Positions 38,701 to 48,700 of a DNA stretch of 64,000 nucleotides are shown one piece after another (the stretch's first letter is position 1; the number at the start of each line of letters is the position of its first letter). The DNA comes from Atherix ibis. Lineage: Eukaryota > Arthropoda > Insecta > Diptera > Athericidae. The notes beneath the pieces are model-generated. The model was not told the origin of the DNA and did not search any database. It saw nothing but the letters and a program-made list of their open reading frames with translations. Location of the stretch: assembly GCA_958298945.1 (NCBI GenBank), contig OY282606.1, positions 40,933,920 to 40,997,919 on the forward strand, in the 5' to 3' direction. A program made the position numbers and the translations under genes.

Positions 38701-41700
38701 TATTTAACTAAGTTATGTGCTAGAATAATCAATTTTAGGTCTTTCTATAACATAGTTTATATAAAAACCAACCACAATAAACGAAATATAATTGCCCGAA
38801 AATTCAATATTACCAAGGAGACTTTCAGAAGCATGTGGTTAACTAAAATAAACCCAAAGGGTATGAATTAAATTTCAATTTATGCAATAAAGTAATAAGG
38901 GTTTGGTGAAATTCTTTATAATAAACTTTAAAATAATTCAAGTAAAATTTTCCAAATAAAATTAATTTGAAACATTTCCCAAACATTAATGGGAAAACTT
39001 TAATTTTCAAAGATTATAATTATTTTATTTATTTATAAATTTTGTTCAAATTAAAAGATTTATTTTTGATGGGCTATAATATACGGGCTTAAATAGATGA
39101 TAGGTAATAGGAGAAAACTGTATTTAATTAGGAGTACATATTTACTTACCAAAAGTACATATTCAGATTCCGTACATTATATAAAGCATAGCTAAAATTA
39201 GAAATAATTGCAAGAGGGAGAATACTAATGAGAAATTACTACCCCATATTCAATCAATTCAGGGATGAATTCCTTTCTAATTGTGATTAATTTGAAGTTA
39301 ATTAATTTTCATGGTGACTTTCATTAATAAAAATGATCCTATTTTTATTTATGAATATGGAAATATTCCTGTTTGTTCATATATCAATTTATATTGACTT
39401 CGGTGTTAATATATTGACTTTGATTATTATTCATTATTGTTCTTTTTTTAAATATCATTTTCATCTCATTTACTATATGTTACAAAAAATTCTGAGCTGA
39501 TCTTAAAGTGATGTTAGATAATTTTAAAGATAAAAAAACTCATGATCTTCAAGAAAAGTTAAGTTGCTTGCTAAGGAAGTAATTTTACATTTTTCAATAA
39601 AGTTTTTGGATATATGTATGTATTTTCCAACAAAAACTGGTTTCTTAAGTATCATCATTCACAAATATTTACTCAAAAACGTTCTTTGAATGCGGTTTTC
39701 AGTAAATCGATTATTTCTTGGGAAGTGTGGCACATAGGACCGTCGTGCCCAAATCAAAAGTCCTCGATATTCGTGTTATCAAAAATGGGCCATAAAATAT
39801 AGGTTATCATATCTCCATTAACAATAACTATAGCACTAGACTATAAAATATGGACCAATAACGTAGTGAAACTAATAAAACTGGGGTTTCTGCAACACTT
39901 TCACTCACCGAAGCAATATTTTCAGCTTATTATTGATATGTTTTCTATCAAAACAGTGGACTTAAATTTATTCACCAAATTTTTGATTAAAGGTTCAGAT
40001 ACACAAATATACGACCAAAAATAATGCGAATTTTAAGAAATGTAACCTTCACAAATCGACCACTTTTATAATGGATTTGAATTATTTTTAACCGATTTTC
40101 GAGCAAAATTTAACAAATTATAAAAACTGTATGACAGAACATTACAGAATTGGTTTATAGAACGTGTGTTGTTTCCAAAAAAAAATTTATAGCAGGTGTA
40201 AAATCTTAAATCCGCTGTTTATAACACATGTTTTTTTCATAGAAAGCAAATATATATTTATTCAAATTACTTACTCTCGCTAGCTACACATTTTTCACAT
40301 CTCTCAAACAATTTGTGGATACCACGCCAAACATTTGTTTTGTGCAGGATCTCGCATGTGTTTTGTCGTCGCTCCATCTACCCATCGTTCAATTCATGCG
40401 GCATCCATTTTCCGATCTTTTCAATCTTCCCCATGGCACGCAAATGCATGGAAATGGCTGGTTGAGTAACACCCAATTGCTTTTCGAGCATTTTTCGCAA
40501 TTGGGTATCGTCTTCGTTCAAAAGAGTCTGCAATTTATGGTTTTCCTAGGCCGATTATCACTCTTCTTGTCCCACAAGTCAAAATTGCTGTCTTTGAACC
40601 GACCAAACCAATCTCGGCACGTTGTTTCCGATAAAGCACTGTCATCATAGGCCTCCATAAGCATTCAATGCGCTTCGGCAGCCGATTTATTCAAATTAAA
40701 GCAGAAAAGCAGAACTTCGCGCATATGCTCTTTTTCTGGCATAAAACTAGACATGATTACCAAAAGAAAAATGTATGTTGTTGTACGAAATTGCTGACAA
40801 TGTGCACTGATTAATGTTGACAGATGTCAAACTCATAAAAAAAAGTATGGCGTGTTCATGGTAGCTTATTACGCTCATTCATGGCTAAACAGCGGATTTA
40901 AGCTTATACACCTAGTAGGTAAGAGCAGTATGCCTTGTGTAGTTTTCCGTAAAGAATTTCTGTAAGACGCTAGAAAATGAGACACATAAAGGGTCTCACT
41001 ATGAGTCCAGTCCAAGTTTGTAGGTGTGGCTAAGGATTTTTGCTTGACATTCTGATAGTAGGCAAGCCAGATTAGCTATATCGGTGAGCACCAAATCCTG
41101 CAGAGTTCCTCTAACCAACTGATCAGCATGTACATTTCCCATAATTCTTAAATATTGGAAATGACACTCCTATTACTGAGTAGGCTATATCGAATTTCAA
41201 TAAGAGCTGGATCATGCAATGAGACTGGAATTGCTTGGAAGGCTTTTGGCTATCAATAAAGATGATAGTGTAGCTTGAATTAAAAATCACCTTTAATGGA
41301 AAGACCTTATAGTGTAGATTACCAAAATTATTTTAGTGATATAAATATTAACTTCGTAGGCCGTTATTAATAAATTATTCATTGGAAAATTTAACGTGTA
41401 ATATTCTTGTAGAAAATTTTATGATTTTTGTTTTGTTTTTATAAGGTCTCTGAGACAAGATCTAGAGGCCATTATGTAGCGCCACAACCACGAGGTCATT
41501 CTGCAATTTCATGTTATGTGTAGGCTGCTATATTAGTAACTTTTAGCAAATTAAAGAAAGGAATTAGGAAAGTAGTTGTTGGGTCTAGAAGCTCCATAAT
41601 TGAAGGACTTCTATTTAAAAAGAAATACTGGGTTAAGTGGCATTCACTTAAATTGCGAAAAATGGTGAGTTTAACGGCATAGTAATGCTGAGATCGGTTA

Positions 41701-42992
41701 TCAAAGAGAAAATCATGAGTAAGTGTGGTGCGATCAATCCAAATTCTATGGAGTAGTTGTTGCGTAGGCTGTTTTGTTGTGATTTGGCCAATGCATGGAA
41801 AGAAATTTTCCTCTTTAGAATCAGTCTATTTGACAACGAATGGCTAGAGATGTTATATGCCATTTGGTAAGTAAATGCGGCAATTTTGGTATTTCAGTGG
41901 GAATAGGACGGTGGAGCATCTCCCCCACCCATAATACCAATATGACCTGGAACCCAATCCAACTCGACGTTTCCATATTTTAATAAATTACGATGAATTT
42001 CATTGAGCACCGCATTATTTCGCTAATACGAAATATATTTTTTCTTTCAGGTTCTTTTTAATGTTTTGGATTTTATACTGTTTTCATGTTCAGTTAATGT
42101 ATGAGGTTCGATTGACAACAATTTTAACACATCCACTTCGTGGGAAGCAAATTGATACACCAGATGAAATTGTGTCGGAGAAAATAGCATTTGGATTTTC
42201 ATCAACATTTGTTGTGAGTGCAATTCTATCCTTAATTAATTATTATTATCATATACAAATTTTTTTTTATCTTCTATTGATAAAAATAATATTCGTAAAT
42301 GTATCATTAAGGTTCATTTTGAGCGTGTTAATACGACAAGGGCAAATTACTTCTTAAAGAAAATGCAACAATGCCATTTTAAGACATGCATGGAGCGACT
42401 AAATGATCCCAAGCCATTTGCAACAGTTGGTAATAGGTAATCCTATAAAAACTTTATAAAATAAATAAATTCTGAATAAATAAAATTTTAGAATGTATGT
42501 TCATCATTCAATGGCTTTTGGAGATGTTGGTAGTAGAGTGTTCATTATTCCACATCCAATAACTAGCAGTTCGGTAGAAATGTATATGGAAAAAGGATTT
42601 CCGCTACGCGATAAGATGAACTTTTTTATTAGGCAAGTTGGCCTACTTACATTTTCCTATTTTACACTGACATTTTCTAATACTCATATTTGGTTTGTTT
42701 ATACAAAAAAAAAAAAAAAAATTGCAGACGAATGGTCGAGATTGGATACCGTAAAGGTTCGATGGATATTTATTTTGGCCTAACGATAAATGTATCCAGT
42801 GATAATATCAATAAGCTACGCGAAGGTGAATTTCTTGATTTGAAACACTTTCTAGGAGCTTTTCTATTTTTAGCTGTCGGACTATTATTTGCTGGCATTG
42901 CGTTTATATTTGAGTTTTCACCATTGATCCGAGCAAGGACACTGAACTTTTTCCAAAAGTTATTTAAATGCTTTATACGCAAACCCCATTAA
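34533..42992 (+). CDS. Divergent ionotropic receptor (IR), seven exons, 746 residues
   Basis: Chemosensory ligand-gated cation channel subunit of the IR family (iGluR-derived), expected in sensory-neuron membranes. Joined exons are 34533-35753, 35870-36027, 36124-36291, 42051-42213, 42312-42436, 42492-42632 and 42728-42992: 2241 nt, one uninterrupted frame, with matching phases at every junction. A hydrophobic leader spans about residues 6-28. The S1 half of the ligand-binding domain lies around 350-450 and ends in the IR-typical WVVPRAQLKPIWLNLLYTF. M1 is about 461-482; M2 (FFLMFWILYCFHVQLMYEV) is 517-540 and is followed by GKQIDTPDEI; the S2 region ends FFIRRMVEIGYRKGS; M3 is about 700-722 with a short basic tail. 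The long, poorly conserved N-terminus (about 340 residues) resembles divergent rather than antennal IRs. A possible acceptor (ttttcttttag) just upstream of the ATG suggests a 5' UTR intron. I cannot assign an orthologue. Confidence 0.9.
35870..36027 (+). CDS. IR gene exon 2 (end of S1, pre-M1)
   Basis: Acceptor aaatctag precedes AAC in phase 0. The exon supplies an NNS glycosylation sequon and the strongly IR-like segment WVVPRAQLKPIW before M1. Donor gtgcgt leaves two bases (AA) of a split Asn codon. Confidence 0.88.
36124..36291 (+). CDS. IR gene exon 3 (M1 and pore region)
   Basis: Acceptor cttattatag. The first base completes the split codon; then comes TFIWIIVVVAFIIFTFLYTW (M1) and the pore-side segment. 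Donor gtaaga follows CG of a split Arg codon. The downstream intron is 5.76 kb and carries LINE and mariner remnants. Confidence 0.88.
36475..36985 (-). pseudogene. LINE remnant with RT motif in IR intron 3
   Basis: The minus frame at 36793-36975 reads MAGAPHGSILGPLLYNIYIYGI, the RT motif GxPQGSxLGPLLYNIYxxDI. The sequence from 36480 to 36760 is recognisably similar to 12040-12310 (gattgaag.., gtattgtaaattt.., aggattcca..), showing two copies of one family. Confidence 0.7.
37790..38420 (+). pseudogene. LINE RNase H/C-terminal remnant, plus strand, in IR intron 3
   Basis: Plus-strand frames give WISGHVGILGNKLKDLL (RNase H end), then TRIGYTALTHDILFDPQLPK and ILRECRF, the order RxGHTxLTHxxLL..HxLxEC seen at the 3' end of I/Jockey-type LINEs. 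Frame breaks throughout. Opposite orientation to the remnants at 36475 and 41460. Confidence 0.68.
38430..40189. other. IR intron 3, unassigned part
   Basis: AT-rich intronic sequence between the LINE fragment and the deleted mariner. No coding exon of the IR gene is missing here, since exons 3 and 4 join in phase. Confidence 0.6.
40192..40915 (-). mobile_element. Internally deleted mauritiana-type mariner (non-autonomous derivative)
   Basis: A 724-bp element in IR intron 3, flanked by TA at 40190-40191 and 40916-40917, with both mauritiana-type termini present. The minus strand reads the transposase start (MSSFVPEKEHMREVLLFCFNL at about 40755) through the DNA-binding half, to about ..NTCEIL near 40350, then jumps directly to the last residues (WRGIHKL) near 40330. 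The central catalytic domain is missing, leaving a MITE-like derivative. Confidence 0.88.
41460..41995 (-). pseudogene. LINE remnant with RNase H-like end, in IR intron 3
   Basis: The minus strand near 41985-41860 reads ELDWVPGHIGIMGVGEMLHRP, the terminal WVPGHxGIxGNExAD block of LINE-encoded RNase H, then degenerate tail sequence. The end of the intron (ttctttcag at 42050) lies only about 55 bp beyond. The 41460-41640 part resembles 9300-9560. Confidence 0.68.
42051..42213 (+). CDS. IR gene exon 4 (M2 and start of S2)
   Basis: Acceptor ttctttcag. It completes the Arg codon and encodes M2, then the IR-conserved GKQIDTPDEI at the start of S2. Donor gtgagt follows Val in phase 0. Confidence 0.9.
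42312..42436 (+). CDS. IR gene exon 5 (S2)
   Basis: Acceptor tcattaag, starting in phase 0 with Val-His-Phe-Glu. Donor gtaatc leaves AG of a split Arg codon. It lies between two introns of 98 and 55 nt, typical small fly introns. Confidence 0.82.
42492..42632 (+). CDS. IR gene exon 6 (S2), GC-type donor
   Basis: Acceptor aattttag. The exon encodes MYVHHSMAFGDVGSR through MNFFI. No GT donor keeps the frame; the sequence AG|GCAAGT matches the GC-AG intron consensus and joins to exon 7 giving FFIR-RMVEIGY, the expected IR motif. Confidence 0.82.
42728..42992 (+). CDS. IR gene exon 7 (end of S2, M3, C-terminus)
   Basis: Acceptor aaattgcag follows a poly-A/pyrimidine-poor stretch. The exon encodes RMVEIGYRKGSMDIYF, M3 (FLGAFLFLAVGLLFAGIAFI) and a short basic tail ending IRKPH-stop. 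Confidence 0.9.
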
Positions 42993-43096
42993 TATGGAAA
43001 GCACATCTACATACCTGGCTATTATCTACTTGTAGGTATTAGAAAAGTTTCGCTAGTAACATTTATTTGTATTGGAAAGGAGTAGTATGGTTATTG

Positions 43097-43102
43097 AATA
43101 AA
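43097..43102 (+). promoter_or_regulatory. Candidate polyadenylation signal AATAAA of the IR gene
   Basis: AATAAA lies about 105 nt after the IR stop codon, followed by T/G-rich sequence. The position is sensible for a short fly 3' UTR, but AATAAA is frequent by chance in such AT-rich DNA. Confidence 0.45.
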
Positions 43103-44264
43103 TAAAAATTTATATTTGTTGAGAGGAATTTTTAGTTACGTATGTACACGCACACGTTTAAGATAGAGGAAGAATCGATTTTATGTCTCATTACTTCAGT
43201 CTAGTGCGTTCTTATTGATTTTTATAGCAAAATCCTTAGACCTTTAGATTTTTTTTTTATTTTTTTTTATTTGCTAAATGACTCACATGTTTCCGAATTT
43301 ATTTGATACTCAAAACCATACGAAGATTATAATGTCAATCAACGTTTTTGTCAGACCAATTTCAAGCTATCAACGTAAGTAAAGTAAAAACTTTTCACAG
43401 ATTCCAGGGCAGATACAATTTATATTATATAATATAATATCTGCTGAGTAAATTTTAGTTCGAGCGGAAAACTTAAGGAAAAAACGTGCATGCATTCTTC
43501 AAAATACGAGTATACACGCTACTTTTTTATTGACCATTGAAAAGGACTACTGCCACGGTACGATTATCTTCACATTCAATGCGTGCTTTGAATTTTAATT
43601 TCTATAAGGTGGCATCCAAAATTTGCAAATAAGTCCCCCCCCCCACCAATCTTCATGCATTAATTATAAGAAGAAATGGTAAAGAAATGTTTTCAACATC
43701 AAAATGAATACATATTTTACAGCTTTAAGGGTATTAGAAAATTATGCGTGAAGAAATTACTCCTGTTGGTGCATATGGCAAGTGGATAATATTTTGCACT
43801 TCCACCATACGGTAAGATGTTTTGAATGTAAGAATGGAAATAATATCGAATCCCAAAAATACTGTATAATAAAACGATTACGAAAACGATGGCTTCATTG
43901 ACCTTCGAGATCTAGATTCATCGCTTTAACAACCGTAATTTTCATGCTCATTTCATTTTCATAATTTTGCTTTCCAAATTTCTGTTATGTACTAAATTTT
44001 ACGGTAGCATGAATTTCCATTTATTGGTTTGGTATATTCTTGTTAGAATAATTAAAATAACGCTAAAATGCTTTCCTTTCTGCAAATGATAGTATACATT
44101 ATTGTCATTCCACTATCAAAATAAATCTTCCAATTGTTATTGGATGTTGTCAAGCGGAAATGAACGTGAAAAGCGTTTTGTTTCAGACTCTGATCTATTA
44201 TGGAAGTGAATGTATAATTCTACAATATAAAAATCGTCATATTCTAATTCATATATTTTTAATA

Positions 44265-45412
44265 CCAGGTATATAAGCTTAAATCGGCTGTTTGGTCATA
44301 GTACACATTGTCAGCAATTTCGTACAACAACATACATTTTTTCTTTGGTAATCATGTCTAGTTTTGTACCAGAAAAAGAGCATATGCGCGAAGCTCTGGT
44401 TTTCTGCTTTAATTTGAAGAAATCGGCTGCCGAATCGTATCGAATGCTTATGGAGGTCTATGGTGACAGTGCTTTATCGGAAACAACGTGCCGAGATTGG
44501 TTTCGTCGATTCAAAGACGACAATTCTGAGTTGTGAGACAAGAAGAGTGAAAATCGGCCTAGGAAAGTTGAAGACCATCAATTGCAGTTTTTTTTGGACG
44601 AAGACGATACCCAATCGCAAAAAATGCTCACGCAGCAATTGGGTGTTACTCAACCAGCTATTTCCATGCGTCTGCGTGTCATGGGGAAGATTGAAAAGAT
44701 CGAAAAATGGGTGTCGCATGAATTGAACGATAGGCAGATTTGGTCTCGCCAGACAAAAAAAAGTCGTTCCTGCATCGGATTGTAACAGGCAATGAAAAGT
44801 AGATACATTTCGAGAATCTTAAACGCAAGAAATCGTGGGTTGATCCCGGCCAACCATCAACATCTTCCCCAAGACCAAATCGCTTTGGACGGAGGACGAT
44901 GCTGTGCGTTTGGTGGGATCAGTAGGGTATCGTCTACTATGAGATGCTGAAACCTGGTAATACTGTCAATGCCCACCGCTACCTCCAACAACTGATTAAA
45001 TTGCACTGTGCTCTGCGTGAAAAAAGGACCGATTATCAATAAAGATATGACAAGCTGATTTTCCTCCACGACAACGCACCATCGCACACGCTAAAAATGG
45101 TTCGAAACTACTTTGTGGCACTCAACTACTACCTGATTCCCCTTCTGACTACTACCTGATTTCGTCGATGGGCCACGCGCTCGCTGAGCAGCATTTCGAT
45201 TCTTACGAGGACGTCCGAAAATGGTTTGATGGGTGATTTGTCTTGAAAGAAAAGGAATTTTTTTGGCGAGGTATCCACAAAATGCCCGAGAGATAAGAAA
45301 AATGTGTAGCTAACGAGTGCAAGTACTTTGAATAAATTTGTTTTTGCTTTCTATAAAAAAAACATGTGTTTTCTTGGCTAAAAAAACAGCGGATTTAAGC
45401 TTATACACCTGG
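44265..45412 (+). mobile_element. Mauritiana-type mariner element, defective
   Basis: A 1148-bp copy with termini ccaggtatataagctt.. and ..agcttatacacctgg. The left TA is intact; the right flank reads TT. It lies between the convergent IR and membrane-protein genes and is about 160 bp shorter than the 9914 copy owing to internal deletions. Confidence 0.92.
44355..45310 (+). pseudogene. Mauritiana-type mariner transposase, broken
   Basis: Begins MSSFVPEKEHMREALVFCFNL with a normal first DNA-binding half (to FRRFKDDNSEL), then a TGA at about 44534. The second HTH region (DEDDTQSQKMLTQQLGVTQ) is readable. After NDRQ there is a deletion, and the catalytic half is scattered over three frames with stops, including a duplicated/garbled YSPDL region near 45130-45170. 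Confidence 0.88.
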
Positions 45413-45685
45413 TTAATCTAATATGAAAGAATAAAACTATTTGTCATATTGTTATTAAATCTACCAGCTAGTTATAATAAAACAAAATAACTGAAAAGCA
45501 TTTAAGATATTTAAATTTTCCTCTCTAAAAATAATTTCACATTTCATTAAAAAAAACAACTTTTTTAATGTTTGAAAATAAAAGTAAAAAAATTGAATGA
45601 GATGTAGAATTTTAAAAGAAAATATATTCTATTTTCTAATTAAAAGATTTTCATGCTAAATTTAGATATACATACCAGAGCGGTC

Positions 45686-46528
45686 CTATACATCATCAAT
45701 TGGTCCCGCACACTCCTTTATATCGGAAAGCTTAGCTTTAACATAACAACAGTGAGGTGATGGCACTGCCCGTTCAGTCTCATTAACAATTATAAAATGT
45801 TCTGTATATGTAGTGCCTACAGCGTTGAATCGACCGACACCGTTTATAGCACCTCCTTGGCCATCATCAAGACCTTCATTGACTCTACCATATGTGATAT
45901 GAGTATCTTCGCTGTCATCCGAGTCCTCGAAATAATTATCGGCAGGTGTATGCTGAAGGTCGAGCGCCTGATCTGAGGGAGCCACCAGCAGAGGGCTTCT
46001 AGCAATATTTCTACTGCAATATAGTTCGCAATCTTTGATGTTGCAATAGTATGTAGGTTGCTGATAGGCTATTTGATGTGGTGAGTGACTACAATCGGTT
46101 TCGTAGCAGCGGTGCAGTCCCCGATAGCAAGGATGAATATCACTGCCCTGGCTTTCCTCCACGACCAAACTCTCGTGTTCTTTTTCAATACCAGCTGTGG
46201 TAACAATGATAGGCACGTTCACTGAGTCCCGATGGCCCTCTTCTGGCAGTTGCTGCTCAAGTAAATGTTGTTCTTGTTCCTCGTTTTCAACTAAATTATC
46301 AATCCTCCGATTGTGCTGATGACGATGGTGGCTATGGTGTAAGTATGGCGTATGGTGGTGATGGCTGTGATAAAAGTGCTCACGATGATGCCGACAATTC
46401 ACCGTAGCTGGCGGATGCTGTTTACCCGTTGGCAAATAGTACACTAGGCACGTCACACCGACCAAAAATAGAAAGAACACAAACACTATATCGAACATTA
46501 GGAGCGAATTAAACGTCATAAGCTGCAT
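45686..46528 (-). CDS. Single-pass membrane protein with His-rich and Cys-rich regions, unrecognised
   Basis: A 280-codon open frame with no known domain that I recognise. A hydrophobic segment at about residues 11-31 (MFDIVFVFFLFLVGVTCLVY) lies close to the N-terminus without a cleavable-signal look, so it is probably a membrane anchor with a cytoplasmic or lumenal C-terminal tail. Residues 45-72 are very His-rich (15 or more His). An acidic/Gln stretch follows, then a Cys-rich block at about 130-170 and an acidic segment (EDSDDSEDTH). A possible acceptor (ttttttag) lies about 24 nt upstream of the start, suggesting a 5' UTR intron. The stop (TAG, 45686-45688) is only 10 nt before a strong GTATGT donor at 45675, so the exon probably ends at 45676. 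The composition looks coding and the opposite strand has no long frame. The convergent neighbour is the IR gene. Confidence 0.68.
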   Translation of the reverse strand: MQLMTFNSLLMFDIVFVFFLFLVGVTCLVYYLPTGKQHPPATVNCRHHREHFYHSHHHHTPYLHHSHHRHQHNRRIDNLVENEEQEQHLLEQQLPEEGHRDSVNVPIIVTTAGIEKEHESLVVEESQGSDIHPCYRGLHRCYETDCSHSPHQIAYQQPTYYCNIKDCELYCSRNIARSPLLVAPSDQALDLQHTPADNYFEDSDDSEDTHITYGRVNEGLDDGQGGAINGVGRFNAVGTTYTEHFIIVNETERAVPSPHCCYVKAKLSDIKECAGPIDDV

Positions 46529-46559
46529 ATTATGTTCCAGAGTTTTGCAGCTAAAAAAT

Positions 46560-47550
46560 TACTATTAATTGGTTAGAATAGCTGCTATTCTGTCCAAGTT
46601 CTATGTTTGTGATCATCGACCAACCCATTCACCAAATCTACTTATATAAAATGGCCATTTAAGCCCTGTCCATACAAGTATAATAACTAGAAATATTTAA
46701 GTTCATTGTTAGTTTCAAAGTCTCTGATGAAATTTACACATACACCAGCAGCACAGTTCCACATTTATCACAGTTGCACTTTTTACATTATATCTAAAAT
46801 GAGAATCCTCGAAATTGTTGCAAACCCAACACTTTTTTAATTATTTTACAGTTTAATTAATTCCGGATGCTTTTAAAAAATTTCTCTTCCCTAAAAAAAT
46901 TTCATTTATTGCATTTTAAATGTTTTCATTTCGAATTAAAGACGTGTTCATTTATGAAATTTTCAACAACAAAATATTTCTTGCTGTGTTTTGTATTTGA
47001 AATGTCCTTCATATTGAAAATGTCCTAGAATATTTTCACTGACGCACCTCATACAGAATAGTACATATAACTTTTCGTACAATTAGTAATGATTTTCATA
47101 ACATAACAAATTTAATACTCATATTTTCACTGAAAATTAAAATATATTAATTTAGTTCATTTTAAGTGTTTAATGTGAATAATTTTTTGGAACTTAATTG
47201 GTGTAATTTTCGATGGTTTTGATTAATTTTAAAAGGATTTATTATCTACTTTTAATTACAACCTAATTTGTTTTATATTCCGAAAGGGGACAAACTTCCG
47301 TCCGAATATATTCAAATAATTTCAAATAATTACAAAAAAGTATTAGTTTTGTTAGAGAAATTTCTTATAATTTCAATAGAGCCCAGGACATATTTTTAAT
47401 AATGTGTATTATTAAACATAAAGTGTAATCCATTTCGTCTTTCGCAAAATATAAACCTAGCAAAGGTAATATTTGTTTCGATTTAATTTTGACATTTTAT
47501 ATTATTAATAAGTTAGAATTGTGAAAACTTTTTCACGTTTTTCAAATTAG
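46560..47550. other. Upstream region of the membrane-protein gene
   Basis: AT-rich; may contain an upstream non-coding exon or promoter, but no specific signal can be supported. Confidence 0.4.
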
Positions 47551-47552
47551 CT

Positions 47553-48270
47553 ATGTTTCACGAAATGCTATTACGAAATGAGATTCATTTTTTTATCGTA
47601 GATACGTCAAAAAGCAAATTTTTCATATGTAAGTCTCTGAAAACCCATAAGTGGATACAGATAAACTACGAGTATTGTATCGATAAAATACAGTGTGGCT
47701 CTCTTGAAAGATTGAGGGATGCTGATTTATCGAATAAAATCATCTTCAGCGATGAGGCTCATTTTCATCTTGATGCCTTGATTAATCGGACAAAATTGTT
47801 GTATTTGGGGATCATAAAATTCACGAGTGATTGTTGAGAAACAAATGCATCTATAACGTGTAACTGTTTAGTGCGGATTTTATGTTGTCGGTTAGGTAAA
47901 AACAGTTAATGGTGCATGTTACCGCGACATGATAATCCAGATTTTTATGCATCAATATGGAAGTGGACGTTCATATGGTTTGAACAAGACGGTTCCATAT
48001 GCCATACAGCCCGAGAAACAGTTCACTATACTGTATGAGTCATTTGATGGTCGTGTAATTTCCCCTTTCATTGCACTTTTTTGGTTGCGGTTTTTTTTTT
48101 AATTTTAAGGTATATGCCAACAAGCCCACGACTACCCACACCTTGAAGTAGGAAATTGACTACTGTATCAACGAAATTCAGCGACATTTTTGTAAAATGG
48201 TCATGGAAATATTCAGCAAAAGAGTGCGTATGTGCCAGCAAATCTGTTGAGGTCATATGCTATTCCATAG
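47553..48270 (+). pseudogene. Tc1/mariner-superfamily transposase remnant (DEAHFHLD type)
   Basis: Plus-strand frames give IIFSDEAHFHLDALINRTK, TVNGACYRDMI, WFEQDGSICHTARETV, GRVIS, VYANKPTTTHTLK and KVMEIFSKRVRMCQQ in the right order for the widespread insect Tc1-like transposase with WFQQDGATCHTA. Several frameshifts and stops break it. A further piece of the same family (FGDANWFPIPWDLTSLEFF) lies at about 48585-48645, out of order, suggesting a second fragment. Confidence 0.8.
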
Positions 48271-48539
48271 AAAATCTTATACTATATTCTTTATGAATTA
48301 ATAAAAAATTTACAATTTTTAATTATAAAACTGTATTTTCTATCGAAATTACTTCTAGGATAACTTATGGAACATCCTATATATAATTATTATTTATTTT
48401 CGTCTGAAGGTATTTTTTTTCTGTGAAAAGGAAGAAGAATAGACCATTAGTGTCAATTGCGAGCACTATGCTAGTACTGTTATCGAGTTTTTTTTTATCC
48501 CCATCTAGAGGTTTTTAATCTAGACCATATGTCATGATA

Positions 48540-48700
48540 AATTGTTGCTTTGGTGCGCGAAAAGCTCTCAGAATGTGTTATTTGCAATTTGGTGATGCCA
48601 ATTGGTTTCCAATTCCTTGGGATTTGACGTCGTTGGAATTTTTTTCAGAAAGTAATCGAGACTTGGAAGAATCTCATACAAGCTATCCGAACAATGATAC
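48540..48700 (+). pseudogene. Second fragment of a DEAHFHLD-type Tc1-like transposase
   Basis: The plus-strand frame reads YLQFGDANWFPIPWDLTSLEFFSES, equivalent to the FGDxNWPPRSxDLTPLDFFLWG block that carries the third catalytic Asp. In an intact protein this block precedes VYADKP, but here it lies about 400 bp after it. Confidence 0.65.

Noticed and set aside
42690..42726. Lys-rich N-terminus before the last IR exon
   Set aside because: Poly-A intron sequence in front of the ttgcag acceptor.
43420..43442. AT palindrome near 43430 as a regulatory hairpin
   Set aside because: Simple TATA/ATAT sequence of the sort expected by chance here.
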